Shown in pieces: positions 25,281 through 37,999 of a stretch of 64,000 bases of DNA (positions are counted from its first letter, which is position 1; every line of letters starts with the position of its first letter). A model generated the notes under the pieces. The model saw only the letters and a list, made by a program, of their open reading frames with translations. It had not been told where the DNA came from and did no database searches. Origin of the DNA: Maylandia zebra (Eukaryota > Chordata > Actinopteri > Cichliformes > Cichlidae); NCBI RefSeq assembly GCF_041146795.1, contig NC_135185.1:21658529-21722528 (forward strand), in the 5' to 3' direction. The translations under genes and the position numbers were made by a program.

Positions 25281-25926
25281 ATAGGTGTTAAATAATCAGT
25301 CAGACTGAAATCAGATAAATGTTGTTGTTTTTTTTCAGCAGTTTTTGTCTTTTACTCCGATGCGACAGCTTTAGACACAAATATAATACATATATGTCAG
25401 CAGTTGGTTTATTGATGCTGTGGCATGAGTTTGGAGTGAGTCGGAATAAAAAGATTGCTGATTCCAAACTGACTCCAGATTTTTACTGCTGAGATTTTGT
25501 TTGCTTTAAACTTTCTTGTTAGTAGTTCATGAAAGTACAGTCCAAAAATTCTGTCTTAAGGATTTAGTGCGGATAGGAATGTAATTTTACATAATTAAGT
25601 GATATCTCAAGTTAAGCACTGTGAATGCAAATCCATGAACTCAGGTCTGTGAATTAATCCTATAAAATCTAATATTCCGGGTTAGGACAGTCTTACTTGC
25701 ACTCTGTCGATTTCTTTTTTTAAAATGAGCTTATAAACCAAATACTGATTAAATGACTTGAGAATGTTATTTGGAACAGACTTCATTAAACATTCATTTT
25801 AAAAGCTTAAACGTTTTCTGACTGGAGGAATAACCTCTAAGCTTTCTTAAAAAAAACTACAGTTATTTACAAAAAATTATCATTGCATATGTTAAATATG
25901 TTAAATGTTGCTTTCTACAGTCACTA

Positions 25927-25928
<2 letters not shown>

Positions 25929-25996
<68 letters not shown>

Positions 25997-26001
25997 TATA
26001 T
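25929..26001. repeat. (TA)n microsatellite
   Basis: A TA dinucleotide run of about 73 bases with one CA interruption near 25990. Confidence 0.96.
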
Positions 26002-26099
26002 GATTGCAGGGTGGAAAACAGAAAGAGGTCTCTTCGTCGAACTTCTAGGGAAAGCTCTAGGGAAGCTGTCAGTTCAGCTGCTGACTAGAACCATGAGAG

Positions 26100-27390
26100 A
26101 AAAATCTCCATTTGGCTGAGGAGGGATTGGGAATGGAGAGCTGAACAACAGAGTAAATATTTGGCAGTGGAGAGCTCTTGGGAGATGCAGAGAGCCCACT
26201 CTGGCTGAAGCCCGCGGGTGTTAAATAGATTAAGGGGCTGCTGGGTCAAAGAAATTCCCGCTCTTTGGACATGACTTTTCTTTGCTTTTGGGTGTTTTTG
26301 CTCTCCAATCGAGTGCCCTCTGTAAACTACCCACTCCAGCTAACCTGCAGTACTGTAATCCTCTGCTGTTTGTCAACCACTGGGAGGCCGATGTGTACAC
26401 ACAAAATGTGCTTCGGGAGGAGTGCGTCTTTTAAGACGTTTGTGCGTGATGTAAACACTTAAAGGTTACTTAACACTGTTTGGTTTTCATGGACGAGATT
26501 ACGTGTGCGTAAAAACAGTGTAAAACGACAGGTAAAGGTGGATTTCAGAGCATTTTGGCGGAGTAATAATACAGGTCAGCGACTTTTTTTGAACTCGGAA
26601 ATCTAAATGGAATTTAACAAGTCCTGAATATTGCTTTGAGCTATAGACTTGGTGGCAGTAGACGCAGAGCAGTAGATAGTGTCCCAGATCCTATTCAGCT
26701 CCATTCAAAACCATGACAACACAGAACAAGCTCGGATTTATCTTGCTAAGTTAAAGGACATTGTGCCGGGGCGTCAATCAGGCATTATTGCTGGACTGAA
26801 CAAATGCAAAATCTTGACTGGAACAAATGCTTCCAACGGGTCTCGGACGCGGGGCTACATTTTCCCCCTTTGTTCCCCTTCTCTGGTTGGCATGTATTTG
26901 TGTTCCCCCTCGTTCGACCACCCAGGACGACTGGGGAGGCATGTCCACCACTACTCTCCTCCTCGGCCCTCGTGCACCTTGGTGAAGTGGCTGAGGGTGG
27001 ATATCAATATCAGTTACTAGAAGTAGGGAGGAGGAAAAGCACCCCCACCACCACCACCACCAACATCGTGTTGACATGAGACTGGATTCACGCTTTGCAA
27101 TTAATGTGCTTTATAGGCTAGCACAAGGGTAACAAATTGACCAACCACTGCAGCAATTTATCAGAAAATCCCCCAGGCTTATTTTCGTGTTAAAGTTAGG
27201 TAAAAATCTGCTGTTGGGTTACAGTTATCGCTATTATATTAGCAGTTCTAAACACGATAAAATACAAATACCTTAAAAAAATATTTGTCAATAATATAAC
27301 ACCCTTATTTCAAATCATATCTTCCAAACCAAGTTTTAACATTTCTGTTTGCCCAAAAATTAAACATGATAATAAATCATCTAGTCCAAA
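26100..27390. other. nkx2.9 upstream intergenic DNA
   Basis: Less AT-rich than the DNA to its left. A 113-codon open frame at 26679-27020 shows no recognised family and overlaps others on both strands. No exon assigned. A short CCA run lies at 27043-27062. Confidence 0.6.
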
Positions 27391-27399
27391 AAGGACGTT

Positions 27400-27830
27400 T
27401 CGGAAAAAAAGTCTGGAAATCCTCCGCCGTCCATAAACGTCAAGACTTCTCACGTCTGCAATTAATACGCCCATTAGAGGCGTATTAGTTAAACCAACTG
27501 GCAGGCATCACGCTAATTGCTCACTTTGTATGCAAATATTGGACACGTTGTTTGGGCAAAAAAGAGGGAGGAGGGGGGCGAGGTGTAGGAGAGAGAGAGG
27601 GGGTGTGTGGGGGGGATGGGATGGGCTCTGTTGTCAGTTGCCACCCAAGATGTGATTCAGCTCCAACAATTACCATTATCTGTTTCCCAGTTTGACGATA
27701 CGGGACGAATCGGTAATGATGACGAGTGTTTCCTTCGCTCATTCTTGAAGCTCTGAGGATTTTTTTTCTCAGTTCACACCTAACCATCATTGGGTGTCAG
27801 CACTCGAGCTATTCAGGTACTCAGCAGAGG
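27400..27830 (+). promoter_or_regulatory. nkx2.9: candidate nkx2.9 upstream regulatory region
   Basis: An unusually mixed block just upstream of the putative TATA box. It contains GCAATTAATACGCCCATTAG, CACGCTAATTGC, TATGCAAAT (octamer) near 27530, and TCCAACAATTACCATTAT. A purine-rich G-tract lies at 27570-27620. Inferred promoter/enhancer. Confidence 0.4.
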
Positions 27831-27837
27831 AGGAGGC

Positions 27838-27846
27838 TATTTATAA
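27838..27846 (+). promoter_or_regulatory. nkx2.9: putative TATA box of nkx2.9
   Basis: TATTTATAA in a GC-rich surround, 176 bases before the nkx2.9 ATG, which leaves room for a short 5' UTR. Strand and spacing fit, but transcript ends are not known. Confidence 0.4.
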
Positions 27847-28021
27847 GCGAGCCCCTTGTGTTTGCAGCTTATGAAGTGCTGTTTGTGTAAATACGGAGGC
27901 CAGCGCGCACACTGGTGTTTGGACAGTGCGTGAAGTGGACTTTTTTTTTTTTTTGATAGATTTGGTTTGAGTGCTTGCTTCTTATCGGCCAGAACAAACC
28001 CAGAGTGCATGCAAGGAAAGG

Positions 28022-29066
<1,045 letters not shown>

Positions 29067-29475
29067 AGGTCTCGTTTAACTCATTTAGAACGGCATCAAA
29101 TGTTTTCTGAATGTTTTGTAAATGTTCGAGCAACTTAAACGTTTAGATTTTTTTCTATAGAACGAATTATATTTTGCACATTATTTACGCACGTATGCGG
29201 AAATTTTAAATGTTGTTTTCTCTTACATGGCTCATTGCTGTAGCCTTTAGATTTTTAATTACCGAGGTGTATTCGTGTGATTTTTAAGCCTTTTTAAATG
29301 TAATATTTACATAAATGACTTGATAATTGAGTTCCAGTAGCTGCATTAGGCGGTAGAACAGGATAGGAGAATAGGGGCAAAGCCGCTATATAAGTATGAA
29401 GGGAGAATATGCCATTTGTTGGTTTTAAGGATACTTTTTTAAAGATTTAACTGTCTTTCTGTGAACAAAATTATT

Positions 29476-29481
29476 AATAAA
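29476..29481 (+). terminator. nkx2.9: candidate poly(A) signal of nkx2.9
   Basis: AATAAA 410 bases after the nkx2.9 stop, followed by T-rich DNA. It is the first canonical signal downstream. Confidence 0.45.
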
Positions 29482-29518
29482 ATTCTTCATATTTTGTATA
29501 TTTTGACAATGTAATGTG

Positions 29519-29553
<35 letters not shown>

Positions 29554-29554
29554 T
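29519..29554. repeat. (TTTC)n microsatellite
   Basis: About eight to nine CTTT units, then a T run. Confidence 0.93.
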
Positions 29555-29983
29555 TTTTATGTGTTGGCCCCAAAAGCGTGTACCCTGTGCATGCATTTCT
29601 AAAGACTAAGCTAAAGATAAAAGGTTTTCGTTTTCCTACAAAAGGTTTTGTGTAAAGATTTATGTGAAGTTCTAAAATAAAAACAACCTTAAAAGAAAAA
29701 AAGATTTATTTTTTTTATCTAAAAAAAATGTAGCAGGTCTTGACAGAGGCCCCAGGGAGCTTTTATAATGTTAAAAACGAATTTTGCACCCAAAAGCTGA
29801 GCAAACATCACATCTGAACAGACTAGGTTTGGCATAAGAATAGCCAGTAAACATTAAGGCCTGTCCCTCTACAGCACGCTGTTGTTGTCTGGGACTAAGA
29901 GCTGCTTTTCCCTTATACAATTAACTTTTGTTATTCTGAGGAAAGTGGTCTTAATATAGCTATTAACTTTATCTGGAAATCTT

Positions 29984-29984
<1 letters not shown>

Positions 29985-30069
<85 letters not shown>
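29985..30069. repeat. (GT)42 microsatellite
   Basis: An uninterrupted GT run of 85 bases, followed by GATGAT units. Confidence 0.97.
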
Positions 30070-30070
<1 letters not shown>

Positions 30071-30469
30071 TTATGATGATGATGTGATTTTTGAGGGGCA
30101 TAGCAGTAACTGAAGGCAAATCATCAACCCTTTTTCACTTCTCATACAGAAATGTAATATTATTTATTCCACAATTGAACTGTTCTAATTTACAAATGAT
30201 TTAAAAAGGCAAAATGAGCTCTTACTGTTGTTTTCTAGTATAAACACAACACATTTGGGTTTTTGTGTGTCTGCATTCAGGCAACAGTTTAAACCAATCC
30301 TCGAGAATAATACAAAAACATTCACTACAATGTTACTTGTAATATTATAGCTTATCCTAAATATAATACATACGTGACTATTTTTTAACATTGCTGTGCC
30401 ACCTCAAGAAAGCAGGTCCACTCATGCTTATCTTGAAAAATATGCCTCAGTGTTTAAAATCATGTCAGT

Positions 30470-31030
30470 TTTTCATCAGTGATGAGGGGGGTCTTCTGCT
30501 TTCACGCCCCCTATAATGTTGTTTGCTCGTCCTGTGACCCTGCAGCCCATCGTCACTGTCACCTGGCCCTTTGTCCGCATCACTGGGGCCACCTTGTATC
30601 ACATATGGAGGGGACTGGCCGAACCCCTCAGCTCGCTGCATCTCTCCTTAAATGCTCTTTTTGTTTGGGTGTCTCTCTGTGAATGGACCATTGTCCCTCA
30701 TCCAAAAGGGACCGAGACAAAATCTTTAGTGTTTCAATTCCCGTGATGTTTAATCAGTCCCTGCGACAAATTTATGAGGTTTAACTGCACAATGGTGTTT
30801 TAAAGCATCTTGGGGTTTAAGGGTGACAAAGACAGGCTTTTTAGAGGTTGCCATTGGTTTTTTAAGTTGGTCAGAAGAATTGCCTGAAAAGGACGGGCAG
30901 GCTAATACATGCCCATCCTATAGTTTTACTCACTGGCCTGCACTGGGGCCCCTCCAGGAAAGTTATAAGGAGCTATAAGGTCCATGCTAAGGCCACATGG
31001 AGGAGTTTTAAATTGTTGTAAAGATGCTCA
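30470..31030. promoter_or_regulatory. candidate conserved noncoding element between nkx2.9 and nkx2.1
   Basis: About 550 bases of unique, balanced-composition DNA with no simple repeats, standing out from AT-rich flanks. It contains CCTATAATG, CCATTGTCCC, TTTAATCAGTCC, AATTTATGAGG and AGTTATAAGGAGC words. It lies between two homeobox genes. Likely an enhancer block, by appearance only. Confidence 0.4.
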
Positions 31031-31194
31031 CCAAATATTGCCACCTTTTCAAACTGTTTTTTAAAAATGTAAAATCTTATATTTATTTGTAGAGAAAACA
31101 TTAAGACCAAACATTTTAACCCCAAACCGGCCTTTACGGTTATTTTGTCAGATGTTATTTTGTTTGCTTTCTATACTACAAACCTACAAATCAA

Positions 31195-31350
31195 AGTCAA
31201 AAAGCTGGACTGGCCATCGGGCATACTGGGCAATTGCCCGGTGGGCCTATGATGATTTTTCATTTTTATGGGCCGATGTTTTCTGTTTGAAAGGTGGTGG
31301 ACTGGCCAACTGGTCATGATCGACTCTGGCCTAGGCAAATTACAGCCAAT
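31195..31350. repeat. fish-type dispersed repeat fragments (CTGGACTGGCCATC family)
   Basis: Two related words (GGACTGGCCATCGGGCAT near 31208 and GGACTGGCCAACTGGTCA near 31298) within 90 bases, with the GGGCAATTGCCCGGTGGGCC stretch that I associate with common fish repeats. The class is uncertain. Confidence 0.45.
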
Positions 31351-31674
31351 GAGGTCGAACTTTAAAGTTCCGTATTGAGATGAAAATGAATGCGATTAGA
31401 ATTTATTTAGCATTTCTTTCTAGTATCAGCTGATGTTTGCTGGAGCCACAGCTGTAAAAGCTGCTGGTCATGATATCGGTTTGGATATGTGGTGAGAGGG
31501 AAACATGAAGATGAAACCAGGGGATGTCCTTACTGAATCATCAGAGCTGAACAGGTGATGTAGAAACATGTTTACCTTTTAGGTGACATGAATGAGTTGA
31601 CGGGAAGTTATGAACTGTTTCTGAGAGACAAATAACACCAGGATCCTTTTCTAAGTAGCTGACAGCTGGTAACT

Positions 31675-31760
31675 GTGCAGGGGCGGATCTAGCAAAGCTT
31701 TGCCAGGGGGCCAGGTAGGGCATTAACAGGGAAAGGGGGTCACAATGAAATACCTTTCTT
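31675..31760. repeat. possible dispersed repeat fragment
   Basis: GGGGCGGATCTAGCAAAG...GCCAGGGGGCCAGG resembles a repeat I associate with percomorph genomes. Family not determined. Confidence 0.3.
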
Positions 31761-31941
31761 TCTTATTCTAATTTAAAATGTCTAGCTTTTAATAAATGAT
31801 TATCTGAATCTTACAACCAAAATGTTAATCTTAAATGTATAAAAATCCATTATTGTATATAGTAACTATTAAATCTAATATACATCCTAAGCCATAGTAC
31901 TTTTTCCTTTGGGAAGGTATCATCTGTGCAATCTGCAATTC

Positions 31942-32288
31942 TGTTGAAGAATGGTAAATGGTAAATGGCTTGTATTTATATAGCGCTTTACTAGTCCCTA
32001 AGGACCCCAAAGCGCTTTTACATATCCAGTCATCCACCCATTCACGCACACATTCACACACTGGTGATGGCAAGCTACATTGTAGCCACAGCCACCCTGG
32101 GGCACACTGACAGAGGCGAGGCTGCCGGACACTGGCGCCACCGGGCCCTCTGACCACCACCAGTAGGCAACGGGTGAAGTGTCTTGCCCAAGGACACAAC
32201 GACCGAGACTGTCCAAGCCGGGGCTCGAACCGGCAACCTTCCGATTACAAGGCGAACTCCCAACTCTTGAGCCACGATCGATGTTGAA
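31942..32288 (-). mobile_element. tRNA-derived SINE, antisense, with 7-bp target duplication
   Basis: On the minus strand the element starts near 32281 with a tRNA-like head: an A-box-like TGGCTCAAGAGTTGG (32261-32275) and a B-box GGTTCGAGCCC (32221-32231). A body of about 200 bases follows, and the element ends at the GCGCTATATAAATACAAG-type tail near 31970. TGTTGAA occurs at 31942-31948 and again at 32282-32288, immediately flanking, which fits a target site duplication. It is a widely seen fish SINE by my recollection; the family name is not assigned. Confidence 0.7.
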
Positions 32289-33109
32289 TCTATTTAATTA
32301 TTGTAAAAAAAAGAAAAAAAGAAGAAAGAACCAAAAAAAAAAGGTGTCTGTGCATTTGTTTTACACATGCATTAAATTAAAGTCTATTACATCGATTAAG
32401 CATCATGAAGCGGAGGGTGCGGGGTGGTTCCCTTATTTTGTTGTTTAATATTTCTGCTAAATACTGTTTAAAATACCAGAATCGGGAGGATGTCGTAAGT
32501 TTAAGTTTATTAGATCGATACATATATACCAACAAGACAGTGTACATCACTGTTTTCATTCAAAGGCTTTATGGCTTTTCCTATAATACCCGGTGGGCTC
32601 AAAATTCCCAGGCTGATTTTTTGTCCCAGTCCTGCTCTGCCTCCACACAAAACTCATAAGTTAGTTTCACTGTTGCTCCTCTTCTGGTTTGTTGTGTTCT
32701 TCATGCAAGAATATATTGACTTCTGAGTTTGCTTTGCTGTAGCTTAGCTGTTTTGTTTTTTAGAATGGAGTAACATCAAGGTTTAGCAGTCAGCCCTCCC
32801 AGGGGTCTCAGTGGTTTGCCCCTAGCTTTTGAGCATGCCTTTACCTCTGAGTGGGGCACCATCTTCTAATGTGCTTTGTTCACCCCTTTGAGCAAAAAAA
32901 TAATTTGAGCAGATATAGATGTAAAGCTTTTCTCACTCAACACTACATAAAGTGAGAAAAGCATTACATCGGCATGTCCACTATGTTTAAATCCTTTTAC
33001 ATCTGAAAGACTAATGTGAAGTTATATTTTAAGCAGGAGTAAAATAAGTAAATGAAAAAGAGAGCATTAGCTTATTTCTACAGTGGCTATCACCTCCTGG
33101 TTTGCACTT

Positions 33110-33290
33110 AGCTGACTGGGGTTTTTCTGTGTGGAGTCTACATTTTTATCTGGTGCCTGCATGGGATCTCTCCGGGTACTCCAGCCTCCCCCCTCAGTCC
33201 TAAAAATGCAGGCTAGACTGATGTAGCCTATATCCTGGGTGTACCTCACCCTTCGCCCAGTGACAGCAGGGATAGGCTCTAGCTGTTATT
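33110..33290. repeat. dispersed fish repeat fragment (CTCTCCGGGTACTCCAGC family)
   Basis: Contains TTTTTCTGTGTGGAGT, GGATCTCTCCGGGTACTCC and GTGACAGCAGGGATAGGCTC, the landmarks of a very common fish dispersed repeat, with an internal deletion relative to how I remember it. An antisense-type relative occurs at about 57105-57230. Confidence 0.6.
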
Positions 33291-33819
33291 GCTACAACCA
33301 ATGACAAATATAAATAATTGCAGTCAAAGCTGAAAAAGTCCCTAAAGATTATTGATATTAGCATATCGATAATGTTCCTCTTACTTTATAATGAAAGACT
33401 TTTGGTTAAACGGTAAATGAAACATTTGATAATCACGTTATCAGCTATGATAAAAATACAGTCATGTTTAGTCCTGAAACATGCGAGATGGCATGGATTA
33501 CAGAAATTCAATAATAACTAAGATATATCCTGATTTAAATCAATAAACCAGATCAGCGATCATTTAATTGTAATAAACTGGATAACACATCAGTACCTCA
33601 GAATTTAATGGTATTTGAGGCTGAGAAGTTTTTGAGATGCTTATCTGTAAGAATACTGTATTCAAAAGATACTCAAGTCCAATATAAAGTAGAAGTAAAG
33701 GAATATCCTTTTAATCCTCCCAGTATCAAAATTAATACAGAAGATTTATTATTACTTTATTATTACACCTTTAGTCATTTTAATGTTCAGTGTAACTAAC
33801 TCACAGATTATAAGTATAG

Positions 33820-33925
33820 TATTTTTTTCTCTGAAGTAGAAAGGTGAAGTCCAATAACATGACTCAAGTGAAGTAGTGCTACATTTAAGTACTTAAAGAA
33901 ATGTGAATGTAGTTTTACAGCTAAT
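33820..33925. repeat. possible AAGTACTTAAG-type dispersed repeat fragment
   Basis: GAAGTAGTGCTACATTTAAG followed by TACTTAAAG resembles a fish repeat rich in AAGTA/TACTT words. Related words recur at 53690-53770 and 54130-54215. Weak evidence. Confidence 0.3.
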
Positions 33926-34620
33926 ATGATCTGATGATGATACTCGTAATGTTGGAAATAAGAATGGATTAGTAGGTGCATCAAATACTGGGTCCTCAGG
34001 TGGGAACGACCCTTCTTTGATCCTTTGTTGATAAGCTCAGGACATAAGAGGGTTCAGTTGCTCTTCATGGTATTCACAGTGCACCTTCCTCAGTTCCACA
34101 TGCCACCATTTTCGCCTTTGCGTTCAGTCCAGATTGTATCTAATGGCAAGGATTTGATTGCTTGTTGGAGGAAGTAACTCAACAAACAGATGTGGCAACA
34201 ACACTTCTACACTGAAAATATTGGTCTTTCAGGTTTTGAGGGTCATGACCAACCTCACTTTGTTGCATTTAAATTCTGCTGGGAGACATGAGATCCCTTA
34301 TTGCAGTTTGCTATACCCACTGTGAGAATTTGGGTATTGTGTAATGATCTGACTTTCCAGCACTTTTTCATAGGTGATTTAATACTAAACCAAAACTACC
34401 GCAGTTTGAGTTCTTTTCTAACATATACAGAAAAACTAATTGTATTCTTTTTGACCTGTTCAAACTACTCAGTTTCCTTATACTTTCATGTTTCTCTTGA
34501 TGTTCACCATGATGTTTTTGTACTTCAGTCAGAGTCTGTGTATCACATTAGACATTTTACAGTTTTATACTCCATACTGCACATTTAAAAAATCGACTGA
34601 CTGATATAGGTTAGTGTGGC

Positions 34621-34625
<5 letters not shown>

Positions 34626-34714
<89 letters not shown>

Positions 34715-34776
34715 TACGTACTGTTTCCATGGTAACCATATATACATACATGTATATGTATATATGTATATATATA

Positions 34777-34832
<56 letters not shown>
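34626..34832. repeat. composite poly-A / (TA)n / (GT)n array
   Basis: 31 A (34626-34656), a TA run (34657-34708), a 70-base spacer containing CCATGGTAACCAT and TATATGTA units, and then a GT run (about 34780-34832). Three simple-repeat types in about 200 bases. Open frames here are low-complexity shadows. Confidence 0.95.
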
Positions 34833-34835
<3 letters not shown>

Positions 34836-34999
34836 CTGTGGAAAGGCCAAAGAGTGAAAATATTTAGTTTAAATTTGAAAAGCTTTAGCGTTATATTACC
34901 CCCTCCTTGGGTAAAAGAGAAAATACACACAAATATGGCATGGGGTCATTCAATACATGTCACCATAGAGCAAGACAAACAAAAAGAAACTAAAATAAA

Positions 35000-36790
35000 T
35001 ACATCTATCAATAAATTACTCATGTCCAAATGCAGATAGAGCTTCCTTAAGTTTTGCAAGTTTACACTGCATAATAATGTCTTTAGGGCTAAACAGCTCC
35101 CGTTGTCTTGTATTCATTTGGTCTCAACCTAAAATATACAGGCAGATATTTCTGTCTGTGCGACTTAAAATCCCATTCCATCCCACAAAGCACCTTTAAA
35201 AACAACAACAGGGCTGACCAAAGTTCTGTACAATAACACAAAACTTAAAAGACAAACACAGGCCAGAAGGTCTAGAAATGTAAAAACTTAGAAGTTAAAC
35301 AATAAAGGAATAAATCAAAAAGTAACATAAGATCCAATAAAAGAACTACATTCAGATAAATAATGATAACCTGAAAAGCTTCAATATATGAAATGTCTTC
35401 ATTGCCCTACACCTCTACACCCATACAGATATAAGACTGTCTGATCAAATAACTGTTAGTGACTTTCAACAGATAATCCCAAAAAGTCTAGTTTTAGTTA
35501 AAACACTAAAGAGCTTTCCTAGCTTGCCCCACTTGTGAATTTGTGTAATGGCATTATTTTTCATAACATTCATGTGGCGAGAATTATCATGTCCTCAAAA
35601 TGAATCTGTGGGTATTTATCAATAAATAAAGCATCAACCTCCAGATGGCGCAAGAACACACGGTATCATTTCGGAAACCCTCTCACTCCCGTCATGAAAG
35701 AAATGCACTAAAGGGTGATTTTCGTTGCTTGGATGGAGAGAGCCTCTGGACCGCTAGGGGTCGTGCTTCACTGGAAAAACACTGGTTTCACTTTTTGGAA
35801 CTCAACTACTACGTTACTTTGAAGCTGCTGATTGGGTGCAGCAGTATGTCTGCCCCTAGTGGCATCATATTGGCTTCGTCTCGTGACGTCATGTTTCAGC
35901 ATTTCCTCATAGGCTGTGTGACAGGGTCCAACAACACCTCTCATTTGAACCAAGTGGATTTTTCAACGTCTACAAAATAAATCTCAAAAATTCAGAATGA
36001 CGTGAGCTGATTGGATAAATTATGAGGTGGGGAAATAAAGGGTTATTACTAATTAGTGACCTCCTGTAGTTCACAGTTGAAGCTGAAACAAGGAAATGAC
36101 TCACGAGGTCGTCAGGACTTTCACGTGAAATGATGAAGCACACACATGCAGCCCACTTTTTCTCTCTGTTTTTTCTTCTATCCTTCTATTTTAGGCTGTT
36201 TACGGGTACAAGGTGAATGAGATGTAGCTTAGTCAAGAAAACAAAAGTTGGAGTTTCGAAAGAAAAGAGTATTCAGGCAAGCCAAAGGCTGCAGGAGCAA
36301 TAGCAGGTAGTTGCTGCACCTCTAATCTGACCACTTTGATAAAGCCAGAGTCAGCAGGGTTAGTGTTTTGGCACAAGAACACTGTTGACATTTAACAAAG
36401 ATAACTTTGTAAAGTGGCCTGAACGCTATGCTGGTTTTGAATACAAATTACAACATGGTATTTATTATTTGTCGTATTATTTCAAGAGAGATAGATTTAT
36501 TTTATGTATACTTGATAAATTGATGAAAACGCGAGTGTGGATGTTTTTGGAAATTAATTTGCAAAGTTCAGTATTTTTATATAACATTTAAACGTGGTAC
36601 ATTTGTTATTTTCCTGCTGCTCTGGATATCTTTTAATGTAAAAGAAATTAAGGGTTTAATTGATATTAACAACAGCAAGCAACTTCCGTTTTACTTTTTA
36701 TCGTCCGCATTTTATTTTTCAAGGTCTGTAGTTGCTCTGTTGAGTATATCATGCACCAATCAGTTCATAACTAACAACATGAAGCCTCAG
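35000..36790. other. intergenic DNA upstream of nkx2.1
   Basis: AT-rich and gene-free. A GC-richer piece at 35640-35960 with a 111-codon open frame has no recognised family and may be an unclassified dispersed repeat. Confidence 0.55.
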
Positions 36791-36799
36791 TAACAAAGG

Positions 36800-37340
36800 C
36801 TCGGTAGCCTCATACCCGCCACTTCAAAGTGTCCTCATTATTGTGAGGAATTAGTCGGAACATTTGAACTAATTGCCACTAATTGGCCGTAATAACTGTG
36901 TGCCAGAACAAGAAAAAAGTACTGATTTAGATGATTAAGAATGTCTTGCGAAATTCCGTAATTAAGGAATGCATAAGCAAGATTTACCTTGGATGCAGAA
37001 AGATGCTGTAATTTTAATTGCCTGCGATTATGCACCCGCACCCCGGCTATCATCCGAACAATTTATTGCAGCTGTAACATTTAGTCTTGGACTATAAGAC
37101 AATATTGCTTCATTAAAGATTGGATTGGGTTGTTTTGGAATAGAATGGATTGAATTGTTTTGATATGTATATTGTGGGGACTCCTTATATTGGACTAGTG
37201 GGCTGTAAATAGAGCGCAGATTATCCTGCAAGGACATGCAGGCAGCCGTGAAATATTCACAAGCCAGGAAAATAGCAGAACTGGTGATTCCCGTGACAAA
37301 CTGGCAGTGATCTGTATGCCACTGCAGGCTACACACTCAC
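36800..37340. promoter_or_regulatory. nkx2.1: candidate conserved noncoding element upstream of nkx2.1
   Basis: A unique block dense in homeodomain-type words: GAATTAGTC, GAACTAATTGCCACTAATTG (36866-36885), GTAATAACTG, GTAATTAAGG, TTTTAATTGCC, then ACAATTTATTGCAGC and ATATTGCTTCATTAAAG. It ends in GC-richer DNA before the TA arrays. It lies about 2 kb upstream of the nkx2.1 start codon, so a proximal enhancer of nkx2.1 is the likeliest role. Not verified by alignment. Confidence 0.45.
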
Positions 37341-37799
37341 GGCGCTGACCCTAGCTCCCGTTTGGCAGGTCTTTGCCTTTACTGCGCCATTCTTACTATG
37401 ACAAACAAGCAAATATTATATCATGTAATTTAAAAAAAAACAAAAAACATTTAGAATCACAGCGGAGTGAAGGAGATCACAGCGCAACGGCCAAGCGGGG
37501 TTGCCACCAGAAGACGCTGTGTTTCCTTAATTCCTGTAGGTGAGATGGTTTGAGTCTGCAGGCGCAGACTTCTGCGGCATCTGGCACCTGACGTTAGACC
37601 GCCCCACAAGACCTCTACATTATCAGCTGTTTTATCTGTTTAATGTGTGCACAGGCTCAAGGCATCACAGACTGTGTAAGTAGAAGTTACTGCATCGATT
37701 TTAATTCGCCTATTTGTTTTGTTCGGTGTAATTTTATAAATTCTTGGGATTTGTAACCTATACGTAAGATATTGATTTATAGCTAAAATAATCCTAAAT

Positions 37800-37975
<176 letters not shown>

Positions 37976-37999
37976 TGTGAAGAGGAGAATTCCACCTAA

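Noticed and set aside
26679-27020. 113-codon open frame upstream of nkx2.9
   Set aside because: No family resemblance and equally long overlapping frames on the other strand; no splice or conservation argument.
32221-32281. Possible tRNA gene (A and B boxes)
   Set aside because: The spacing and the attached 200-base body with target duplication fit a tRNA-derived SINE; no proper acceptor stem pairing was seen.
34614-35039. 141-codon open frame
   Set aside because: Begins in poly-A and TA/GT repeats; low complexity only.
35645-35980. 111-codon open frame in GC-richer DNA
   Set aside because: No known domain; possibly an unclassified repeat. Not strong enough to list as a gene or mobile element.
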